Position numbers and translations under genes: made by a program. Positions 22,799 to 34,700 of a stretch of DNA of 64,000 bases are shown here, piece by piece (position 1 is the stretch's first letter; each line of letters opens with the position of its first letter). The stretch covers positions 13,478,945-13,542,944 of the forward strand of contig OV884059.1 in assembly GCA_930367215.1 (NCBI GenBank), in the 5' to 3' direction. The notes below the pieces were generated by a model. It was not told the origin of the DNA, did not search any database, and was given only the letters and a program-made list of their open reading frames with translations. The stretch is from Pollenia angustigena (taxonomy: Eukaryota; Arthropoda; Insecta; Diptera; Polleniidae).

Positions 22799-25700
22799 CT
22801 AAAATTTCCTTGGTCTTAAACCTACATGTGCCCCTGTTGTTGAGCATAGAACTATTTTCATTACTGCTTGTATGTCGGGGCCCATAGGCAAAATCTCATA
22901 ATGACGCAGGAGACAAGAAATAATCACTTTCATCTCCAACATTGCATATTTTTGTCCACTACAATTACGAGGACCAGCACTAAATGGTATAAAAGCATAT
23001 TGATTAATTTTTTTCTTGTCATCAGAACAAAACCGTTCAGGCATAAAATCATTAGGTCTGGGAAAGTAGTCTGGATCGCGACAAATAGCGTTAACGAATA
23101 AAAGAATGGTTGTATTGCGTGGTAGAACTTTGTCACCTAAAATATAAATCAATTAATACGAATTATTCTTAAAGTCAACAAACTTTAATAAACGTTAAAT
23201 TACCAAAGTAATAGTCTTTATCCGCCATTCTGCCTATTACAGGAGCTGGAGGATAAAGACGTAAAGCTTCTTTTATAACACATTCCAAATATTTGAGATC
23301 CTGTAATTCTCTCATTGTAACTGGTCTCCTTTTGTCAGGTCCTATTGATAGTAAAATTTCCTCAAATACTTTTTGCTGTTCTTTTGGATGTCGTGAGAGT
23401 AGATGTAAGGTGAATGATAAAGCAGAAGTAACCGTGTCGTGGCCTCCAAATATAAAGTTATCAACTTCTTCGCGTATTTCTTCGTTTGTTAGCTGTTTTC
23501 CATCGATTTGCGATTGCAGTAAAATATCTAATAATGTTACGCGGTTTTTGATGCCAATTTCTTCATATTCGTTTTCTGAAAAGGAAAAAATATTTCGATG
23601 TTTTATAATTTTTTCCAGTGCATATGTTGACCGAGAAAAGATATAAAACTTGGCAAATTAAAATCGGTTTTAGTATTTGAGTATGTGTTCGAAAAAAAGT
23701 TTCAAATCAAATGAAACTAAAAGCCATCCAAATTAATTGGCTAATTGGAAGAAACTCTGTCCTTAGTCTCGACTGCAAACTTCTTCTTTACAACTCCATC
23801 TTAAAGCCAATCTGGTGCTATGGTATTCAGTTATGGGGCACTGCCTTGGCCTCTAATATCGAAAAAATTCAAAGGCGCCAAAATAAACTACTTCGAATAA
23901 TCACAGCTGCCCCTTGGTATGTTAAAAACTCAAATATTCACAAGGATCTCAATGTTCCATTAGTTAAAACTATGATTACGAAATATGCAGTAAAATACTT
24001 AAAAAGGCTCGAATTTCACCCGAACCCACTAGCACGAAATATTTTAAATGAAAGCGGCCACCCTCGCTTAAGAAGAAGAGACACTGCAGCACTTATCCAA
24101 TTAGATGAGCGATAAACACCTATAAAAGTGAACAGAACCCGCGATGAAGAAAATTTTTGTCTGGCACTGGCAGGACAAAAAATAACGCATTAGGTCAAGA
24201 TTTGATTAATTATTGTTAGTTCATATTTAATATATGAAGATTCAATAAATAAATAATGAAGAAAAAAAAAATTTATTATCAAAGTTATTTTCGGGAATAC
24301 AAAGTTCATTATTAATACGATCTTCGTATGACGTGCTAAATTCCCAGTTTTTCATATTTGATAAATACACTGAAATTTATTGTTGAGGGAAAGCAAGCCT
24401 CTATGCGCATTTCGCCGGTTGCTTACACCAGCTCATCAGGAAACCTTTTCCAAAGATTTTAGAAAAGCCAAAAATATTAAACAAAAAAACCTTAAGCGAA
24501 TAAGAGTTATAAACACTCTAAGTCTTACTTGTAACAATATCAAAGCTTAAACAAAACACCAACAATAAACAGTGAGTTTATCTTTTCTAACATCCCCCTA
24601 CAATTGGTTGGGTTCTTTCCGACTCGAATTGTAGTTGTAAGTGGGTTAAAAGAAAAAACAAAATTAAAAAACAAACCGCTTCATTCTATTGTCTTCGTTA
24701 GAAAACAACGAACTAAACCAATTCAGTTTTATGCACGGGCACATGCAATTATATTATCAAAGTTATTTTCGGGAATACAAAGTTTATTATTAATACGATC
24801 TTCGTATGACGTGCTAAATTCCCAGTTTTTCATATTTGATAAATACACTGAAATTTATTGTTGAGGGAAAGCAAGCCTCTATGCGCATTTCGCCGGTTGC
24901 TTACACCAGCTCATCAGGAGGCTTATTCTGAATTGCGATGCGAAAATCAATGCGATGCGAAAATTCATAAATGCGAACAGTTGCTATTCTGTATTGCGAT
25001 AATCGCAAAGTTTTTTTTTTAATCGCATTTCAAATGCGAAAAGGTGACAAGTCGGTATTCTACATTGCGAAAACAAATGTCAAATTCGCAAAATTTATTC
25101 GACAACAAAATAGCATTCGCAAAGTACAAACATGTTAGTGAGAGATAATATTTTATTTATTTATTCATTCATATATTTATTATTTAATTCAGGGAAGCAA
25201 GCAATAAGACCACCAAACCGCGTCAATTTGATATAATGATGGAACTTGTGAATAAGCACAGCCAATTGGCAAGAGGCTATTTGAAAACACTAAATGCACG
25301 TCAGTCGGCAAATACTTTATGGCAAACGTTAACTGAAGAACTAAATATCAATGGACCACCTATTAGAGAAGCTGCAGGATGAAAAAAGTATGAAATATAT
25401 AAACCAGTTCAAAAATATTTGACTTCAACTTTAATTTTAATAGGTTTGGGCCGATTTTAAAGTACACACAAAACATTTTCATTTTCTTCTTAGTCGAACC
25501 ACAGTGCCACAAAAACCATTTTTATTATTTTTTTTTTATTACAGAATGTCTAAAATAAATTTTTAAACAATTTTCACAGCCAAACACAAACAAATTAATT
25601 TATTTTTAATTTGACTTTTATTGACACTGACGTATATTTGAGCAGCGTTGCCACAATTTGAAATAAATTGCGAAAGCGATTGCGAAAGTCTAACAGAATA

Positions 25701-28700
25701 CCAATTTTCTTTCGCATCGCATTTCATTTGCGCATCGCATTGATTTTCGCATCGCAATTCAGAATAAGCCTCCAGGAAACCTTTTCCAAAGATTTAAGAA
25801 AAGCCAAAAATATTAAACAAATAAAACCTTAAGCGAATAAGAGTTATAAACACTCTAAGTCTTACTTGTAACAATATCAAAGCTTAAACAAAACACCAAC
25901 AATAAACAGTGAGTTTATCTTTTCTTACATCCCCCTACAATTGGTTGATTATGAACTTTATACAGATATTGGAAAATGTTTTCTCTCGAATTAAGTATTT
26001 TAAAGATAGTCGTTTCATCATATCAGTAAGTCATCGTCCAGACTTACAATTTTTGTTGCAGCAATTCTTGAGTTTATTGGTGAGAGAGGTGGGAAGATTG
26101 GAAGGGACACTTTGTTTCATGTACTCTGCAATTCTGTTTTGTTTTGTAATTTTCATACATTTCAACTTGACCTAGTACACAGAAAAAATTATTTTTCCAA
26201 TTCAAACAAAAAATTTGTAGAATCAAACAATTTTTTGTCTAAAATCGGTCCTACAAACAAATTCGCATATTCAAACAATTTATTTGCATTTTGTTTATTG
26301 AAAAAAACGCCGATTTTTTCAAACAAATAATTTTACAGAATCAAACAAAAAGTTTACTGAAATTCATATAAATTTCAAACAAATAATTTTGCTGAATCAA
26401 ACAAAAAAGTTTTGGCACAAGCAATGACGCGCACACAAGCAAGCACTGTTGGCGAAGATGAAGCAGAGCAGAGCGGCCGGCTGGCTTTGAGACACATTTT
26501 TTTGTTGGAATAATTTTTGAACGAAGTCACATTTATACTCACAGTGTTTTTCTTCATCACTCACTGTTGCTTTATCCTTTCCTTTGCTAATGAAGAAGAA
26601 ATGTAACCAAAAACGGCGGCAGACCGACTCGATATGTTTTCCGCCATCATTCTATTTTTGTATTTGATGTATTTAAACAAACTATTTGAAAAAAATTGAA
26701 TACGGAATTTTGTTTTTTTTTTTACCAACTTTGAAACCAACCAAAAATTTATTTTGTTTCTTGTAATGTGTTTTTTCTGTTGTTTAAAAAAAATGAAACG
26801 TTTTTTTTTACCTGCTATTTTATCATTTTTCTTATTGCTGTACTTTTTTAAAGCGTCCAAAAGTAGAATGCATGTGTTTTTTGTTGTAGTTCTTATATTT
26901 CACATAAAGAAGTGTTGCTTACATCAATAAAAAAATGCAAAAAGACGACAACATTAAAGAGCGTTAAATATTTCATACAAAATTATGAAAACTTCAAACC
27001 AATAGCGCGCTTATTAAATTTTTGAAGAGTTGTCCACATTTTTGTTGGTTAAATAAAAATCAAACAATAATATTGATTGAATCAGTAAAAAAATTTGTAG
27101 AAATCAAAAAAATTTTCAAACAAGCGTTTGTTTGAAAATAATTCGGCAATAATTTTTTCTGTGTATATTGGCCATAATCGGCTTACAAAATTCTACTTAA
27201 TAATAGAAAACAAATTTTAAAGAAATTAAAAAATTTAAAAACAAATTAGTACATAGTAAAGCCCTGCACGAATGCATTCGTTTCTTTTTCACATTTCTCC
27301 ACACCAACTCATTGTTGTGTCAAATACTGAGTTCTTTTTTTAAAATCAATTCGAATGATACACAATGAAAAACCGAATCAACTTTTAACAGTAGCTCGTT
27401 TCAAACAACTCGTTGTTAAGCAGTAGTTTGATTTTAAAAAACAAATCAACTCAATGTATGATTCGATGTGAAACAAAACATAACACACAACAATTGTGAG
27501 TCTATAGACTCTATAACAGGGAATTCCATTTCTTTGCCCAGTTGTGCGTACCACTACTAACACATATTTTTATGATCATCAATTCAGTCGTCGATGTGAC
27601 TTCGACAAGTTACATGTCTAGCGGATGCTATGTTATTTTGCTTCATCTTGACAGAAAAAAACTTTATGATGACAAAAAAAAAATTCTTTGATACCTGTAA
27701 AAGGGTTCCTTTTTCCTACGATAAAAAGACGTACCTAAATACAGAAATTATTAAGAAAAAAATAGCCACAAGAATTTGTTGGTATTTTGTGCTTGTAAAA
27801 ATATTTTGGTTTCTGTACCAATCGCGTCGGTTCGGCTATTTTTTCTTAGAAAACACTTTTCTTAAGTAAGTAAAAAAAAACAAGTTAAAAAAAGGATTGT
27901 TTTGCTACAATTTAAGTGTAAATAACCTATATACATAATAGCAAATGTGACAGTAGGTAACATGTTTGGGTAGAAAGATGTGTTTCATTGATGTATTAAT
28001 GAAACTTTATTGTTTCGCACTATTTTTACTGCATACTTTTTATGCTACAATTATATGACCGAGCCCAAAGAGTTAACCTTACCTATTTATGGTAACTATT
28101 TAACGAAACTTTGACCTGTTATAATGACTTTATACATTTTTGCAGGCAAACTCAGGTGCGCATTTGGTATTTTGTAAAATGTTATGATATAATTAAAATG
28201 TATGCATAGATGTTTGAAGTATAAGTAACCCAACACCGTGAATACCATTACTATTTTACTTATCACTATGAATATCCTAACTGTTTACTAAAATAACTTT
28301 TTCACGTTATAATTCTCATTTAGATTATTTTTTTTTTGAATAAATAGACCAGGGAAATGCATTTCTATGCACAAAAGTGGAAAAAGAAATTAGGAAAAGG
28401 TAATTTAATATACATCCATACCTCCATACGTAATACTTTTTTAGTGTTAAAAATATTTGGCTTATTTAAATTTAATTTTTTTAAATTTTTTGTCTACATT
28501 TATCTACCTAGTTTTATTAATTCGTTTATTTTTCTTTATATTTATGTACATACATACATATGTATACAAACATATTTAAAATAGATGTCAGCAAACGATT
28601 CATTTAATTCAAATCCTTCCCCAAGTATCTCAAATACTTCATTAAGTACGCCTGTTATTAGAAATTCAATTGTAAGAGGCGAGTTAAAAATAAGCTCAAA

Positions 28701-31700
28701 AAGAGGAAGAAGTAAGGTGTGGGAAGTATTCGGAAAAGTTGAAAATATGTCAGAGGAAGAAATAAAGGACGTTGTTGCTTGCAGAAAATGTTTAAATGTT
28801 TATAAATATAATGGAGCAACTACATCTAATTTAGTTCGACATAAATGTTATTTGACATCTAATAATAAGAACATCAAAAAAGTAGAAGTAAATGCAGGGA
28901 CAAAACAAAATGGAACTCTGATATTTACAGAATGGATTGTGGAGAACTGCAGACCATTCCAACTAGTAGAAGATACTGGCTTTCACAAAGTTGCAAAGTT
29001 TCTTCTATCGGTTGGCGCAAATTTCGGCGAACATGTAGATGTTCGAAGTCTTTTGCCACATTCAACAACAATTTCCCGAAATATAATGAATGTTTACAAT
29101 AAACATTTTGAAAAAATAAAGACTGACATTAATTCTGTGAAGAGTGTTGGTTTTGGTCTTACATCAGACCTTTGGACCGATAACTTTATTAGAAGAACAT
29201 ATATAGCTGTGACCATTCACTACATAAAAGATGGACATATGTTTAGTAGACTTCTTGGCATTAATTCTATGGATGGTGAACAATGTACAAGTAATATTTA
29301 TTTATTTGATAATATATATTTATAAATAGGTTTATTATAAACTTTGATATATATATATGTTTAGATGATAATATCAGTCGAAAGGTAATAAAAATACTTA
29401 ATGAGTTCGATTTAGATCTGGATGACAAAGCCATTATTGTCACAGATCGAGGAGCAAACATGGTCGCTGCCTTTCGGAACAATAACCACATATTTTGCAT
29501 TGACCATTTACTGCACAATACTATTCAAAAAGCTATGAAAGAAGTAGCTGCTGTTTCAGAATTATGTAGTTTATGTACTAAACTCGTAAAATATTTTAAA
29601 ATTTCTGGTCTTAATGTAAATTTACAAACAACCCTTAAAAGCTTTTCACCCACCCGCTGGAATTCAATTTACTATTTATTTGTTTCTGTTGAAAAAAATT
29701 GGTCCGAAATAGTTAAACTTTTGCAACAAAAAAACGAGCTCAATAGAATGAATAATATTCATTTGAACCATATAACAGCTTTGATTAAAGTTTTGGAACC
29801 TTTCGAAGAAACTTTAAAAAAGTTAGAAGGGGAAAAGTATCCGACAATACACCTTGTTTATATTTATATCCATCGCTTAAAGAAAAAATGCAATGCTGAT
29901 ATCAACGACTTAGAAATTACTAAAGAGTTTAAAGAAAAATTAGCAATTTTGATAGATTCCATAGTAATTCGGAATCTAACTATTTACCATAAAATTGCTG
30001 TTTTTCTTTTCCCTCCATTAAACAAATTAGTTCAATTTAGTGAAGAAGAAAAATTCACGATTAAAGACAAATGCATGCACATTATGAGAAAACACTTTCA
30101 AGAGCAACATGAATCAGAAAATCGATTTGAAAGTGAAACAGCAATATCTAGCCATCTCATAGAATTATATTCTGATTTTTTACCACCGACTGAAAATACT
30201 ACACAACTTGATGCAGTATCCAATGAATTGCTAATGTATGAAAGCTTAAATGTTAGTATTAATGAAGATTTCAACATTTTGCAATGGTGGAACTTACATC
30301 AAAATGAATTTCCACTTCTCTACAAAGTGAGCTGTAAAATATTAGCAACACCTGCTAGTAGTGCAGCTTCAGAGAGAGTTTTTTCAGTAGCTCGGAATTT
30401 GATTTCTGAAAAAAGATGCAGCATTGCTTCAAACGGTGATTCTATAAATGCCATAATGTTTCTTCATTCAAATATAGAAGCAACTGAAATACAAAATGAA
30501 CTTTTAAACTGTACAAATTAATATATATTTTAAACCATTTTGCTCATTATATTATTTTTATCTTAATTTTGCAATTAATTGAATTTAGCTTTTCATTTCT
30601 TTTTTACTTTTAATAAAATATTTCAAAATATATTTTTGTAACTTTTGAATAAAATAATTTAAAATAAAAACTTAAACATTGTATAAAAATATCTTGCATC
30701 TTCATTTGTTTTTTTTTGCTCAATACAAATTTACTAGTCATACCTAATAATAAAAAAAAGATAATTCTTATCATCTATTTTGTAACTGTTGTTTGGTTTG
30801 AATCGTTTGATTCGTTTGATTCGTGCGATTCGTTTGAGTTGGTGTAGTTTGTGTTATTCGTTTGATTCGTTGTTTCATGGAGTAAATTTCGTGCTCTTTA
30901 CACTTCGTATTTGGTCGTTTATAACACACAAATTTAAATTCATTTGCATTTGTGTGTTTATATTCTTTTCGTGCTTTATGTGTTTTTCACAATACAGAGT
31001 TTGATTCGTTAGCAAAATGCAATCGACAATCACGAGTTGAAAAACAAACGAATGATTCGAAACGGCTTTCAAATGCATTCGTGCAGGGCTTTAGTACATA
31101 GTACATACAACAAAAAAAAAAATAAATTATAAATTATAGTAAAAAAAAAAAATTTTAAATAATAGAAATAACATTTAATAATAAATGCTTAATTAAAAGG
31201 TCAATTAAATTGCACAAAAAATAAAAGCAAAACCTAACAATTCCAAAAAATCTAAAATACATAAGGCTATTAATAAAAATGTCAGACAAAAGTCCTACTA
31301 TGTATACCTTAGGGATCTTACTTACGGGTTCCATTAATCAGATAGGAACAGCATTTACTTTAAACAGACAATGCAGAAAACTCACGATAGAGTTTAACCT
31401 TAAAAACATCAGGGGAGACATTAAATACCCTCAAAGAGCCTGGCAACTTATTATATAACCGAGCCACTCTTACACAAAATGAACGCTCCAAAACTGAAGT
31501 TAATCTTGGTATTACCAACTGTTTATTTCTGTTTGATCTACCAAATTCAAACAAAGCAACCAAATATTTAGGCGTCAGCAACTTATATGACTTGGAAAAA
31601 TGCAATAACGTCCTAAATTTAACTAGATCCTCAAATGAAAAATCAAGAAATCGTGTATTTGTATTTATATAGATTAAATATAAAAATAAAATAAAGAAGA

Positions 31701-34700
31701 GGAAAGACAAGATAAAAATACAAAAATTGCAAGACAAGAATTATTTAATCTGGACACTTATGCAATTTCAAAGCAGAACTTAAAAAAAATTGAGCAACAA
31801 AAATTGCAAGTCTGAACGATGACGTGGAAAAGTTTAATTTACGTGAACATTTTCTCAATTCAAGTTGAACAGACTGGCAAAAATCAGACCTCCATATTTT
31901 AATTTTTAACACACCACGAATGTAAAAAGAATCCAGTATTTAGCAAGGTTGGCAACCGACACCAAATACCGTTCGACCTAAATTATTATTTGGGTTATAC
32001 CGGTATTTATAGGGATACCGAAATTTCCTTTAATAACGCTATCATACCAGTATAACTGTTGCGGTAGAAAAATAACTATCACTTGTGCTAAATAAAAAAT
32101 ATTTGTTAACTTAACGGAAATAAAAAAAGTAAATTTTTTCTTAAGGGTATATTCGTTCTTGATCTTGATAAAGAGAATAAAAGTTGCAGTTCGAATTCAT
32201 CTTGTGACTGGAAAATTTGTTTTTAACGCCAAATAACAACAATATACAAGAATCTTTAAAGATAAATATTAAAATTTTAATTAAATTTGTTAACAAAGCA
32301 ATTCATTATTTCAGTTAAAAAAAATTTGCATTAAATATTTTTAATATAAAAGGAATTTTGTGACAAATATTATATAAATATTTCTCTATTAAACAGAATT
32401 TTATAACAAACATTATAAAATTTAGATAAAAAGTGTATTAAAACCCACTTCCAAATTTACACGTTTTACGTTTTCGATTTCCCTTGATTATCTTTTTTAT
32501 TATTGAATTATCTTATTCATTTAAAAAAAATGTATTTTTCTTTTTTGTTTGGTTCATTTAATTGTAATACCGGTATATACCGTTATAAAAGTTTATATAC
32601 CGTTATAGCGATATTATTGAAATACCGATACTGATGCCAATATCGAAATTCAAAATAGTTTAATACCGATACCAAATAAATAATTTCTTAATACTGATAC
32701 CAAAATTCGTTTCTTTTGCCAGCCTTGGTATTTAGCAAGGTTGGATACCGAAACGATTTTCGGTATCGGCCTTAAACTTTTCTTTATTTCGATATCGGTA
32801 TCGGTTTTTTAAATTATATCGGTATACCAGTATAGCAATTTTTATATCGGTATAACAAATAAATAAAGGAAGCAAAAAAAAAAAAAAAAAGAATCAAAAC
32901 ATCGATGTCAACATCGAAGTTTTAGAACGGTGTTAAGAAAACATCGATGTATCGTTTGCATTCCTAGTTAAAACCGAAACATGTAAGGGCAACCGTGAAA
33001 ACCTGGGTTCGGTTCCCAGCTCAGTCAAGAATGAAAATTATCAATTAATTCTAATTAATTAGATGTTGTAAAATTCCTTTCTTCATAAAAATAATTTAAT
33101 AAAAATTAAATTTAATGAACTTTAGCCTGATTAAAATATCAAAATTTGGATTAAAAACCATAAACAGTTTAACAAAATAATGAATAATACTAAATATCAG
33201 GGAAACCAGAAATATGCAGTTGCATGTTTTTCCTTGTGCGACTAATGAAGGCAGAAACAATATATTTATCCGTTTTAGAGCTTTTTATGAATTTTTGCAT
33301 CGATTTGTTAGTGCATACTTTTGTATATTTTACCGTTTGCAGCGTTTTTTTTTTTTTGGCATATTTTAGTTAAAATAGTTTTGCCTTTTTAATGCATATT
33401 TTGATACATATTCAATTTTTTTTAGATGCCTACAAGCTTTCGCAGCAAATAAAAAAAATTTTTTTTTTGAATTTCTGTTACTTCAATTTCGAGATCTATA
33501 TTTAATTTTTACTCTAAAATTGTAAGGCAAAGCAGGTTATCATTAAGGATAAATTTTATGCGATTTGTATCTAGACCAATCTTTTAGTATTCCGATCGAC
33601 TCAGAATCACTTTTTAAAGTGATCTAACGATGTCCAGCCATCCGCCTGGCTGGTTGTCTGTCCATGTTAGCCTTGTGCGCAGAGTACAAGCTCCAATTTT
33701 GTAGATAATTTGATCAAATATGGACGAAGTCTATGCAAATGGTAAGAATCGGTCAATAATTTCACATTCAAATTAGACTCTTTGTAGCCGCAAGCTATCT
33801 AATTACGATGGTATTTAAATTAAATTCGTACCAAAACTAGTTAACTTCAAATTAAATTATTTTCGAATCGGTTGACATTTGCTCAAAGCTACCATCCTTA
33901 ATTAGCTTTAAATTTCTTTTAAATGTTAACATTTGTTAACAATTTAGCGACCGTGCCTAAAATCCCTTTAAGACAAAACCCATATGGATGTTAATACATA
34001 TCTAGATATAATTTATATAATTTTTAACTTTTTTACAGGGACCGAAAATAGCAGTTATATTGGAATTTTAAAACAAAAAAACCATATAGAAATAAATGTC
34101 GAAAAACTGATTCAAGTATACCATATTGTTCCTCATGCACTTGTCAATGATAAAATATATTGATTTTTATATTTTCGATCAAACTTAACAGTTATTTTTT
34201 TATTTCAAATGAGCAACTTTAATTTTTAGAGCATATTTTTAACACTTCAGGGCATATTTTCCAGTTTTTACTGCATATTTAATGCGCATAAAACGCGTTT
34301 TTTAAAGCATATTTCTGGTTTCCCTGCTAATTATTGTTATATTACATCTATAAACAAAAATTGTATAACGGATTGCCTCTTTCACTTACCTTTCTCTTCA
34401 CAGCATCCATTTCCGAACGATTTTATTAATTCCTCCCGTCTTTTAGTGATAACTTTTTCCGAAAATGCGTGCAAAACTTTGACATCCTTTTGCAATTTAC
34501 GATACGTTTTAAAGAAGAAGAGCTTAAATGCAAAATCGAGGTACATTAAAGGCTTTGTAAAACGTTCTGCTACAATTGCTGTGACACTGAAAAGTAAATA
34601 ATTAAAATAAGGAATTTCGAATATTTTCTATATCTTTTTCAATTACAAGATGCAAATTAATGGTCGTAGTAAAAAAGTTCATTCGAATAAAAAGATTACC

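Larger units (their letters stand above)
24751..25946 (+). repeat. Repeat X copy 3, split by a Harbinger-like insertion
   Basis: 24751-24917 and 25773-25946 together rebuild one repeat X copy (CATTTCGCCGG...CTCATCAG | GAAACCTTTTCC). The break is exactly at the insertion of 24918-25772. The duplicate spacing of copies 2 and 3 could mean two LTRs of a degraded element, but no TG...CA ends or gag-pol are seen. Confidence 0.6.

Noticed and set aside
24271..25946. LTR retrotransposon with two LTRs (repeat X copies 2 and 3)
   Set aside because: Only about 110 bp separates the copies, with no gag-pol, primer site or TG...CA ends; left as an unclassified repeat.
26375..26860. Minus-strand frames of 61 and 99 codons
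   Set aside because: Inside the mirrored element 26178-27163 and rich in Lys/Phe runs caused by A/T tracts.
28357..28584. 75-codon frame immediately before the hAT transposase
   Set aside because: Ends in a stop just before the transposase ATG; composed of Phe/Ile/Tyr-rich AT-driven sequence.
34037..34200. Homology between intron 3 of P450 A and B as evidence of shared ancestry
   Set aside because: The shared sequence is a CAGGGACCG-type mobile element present in both, nested in another element in B, so it does not prove intron homology.
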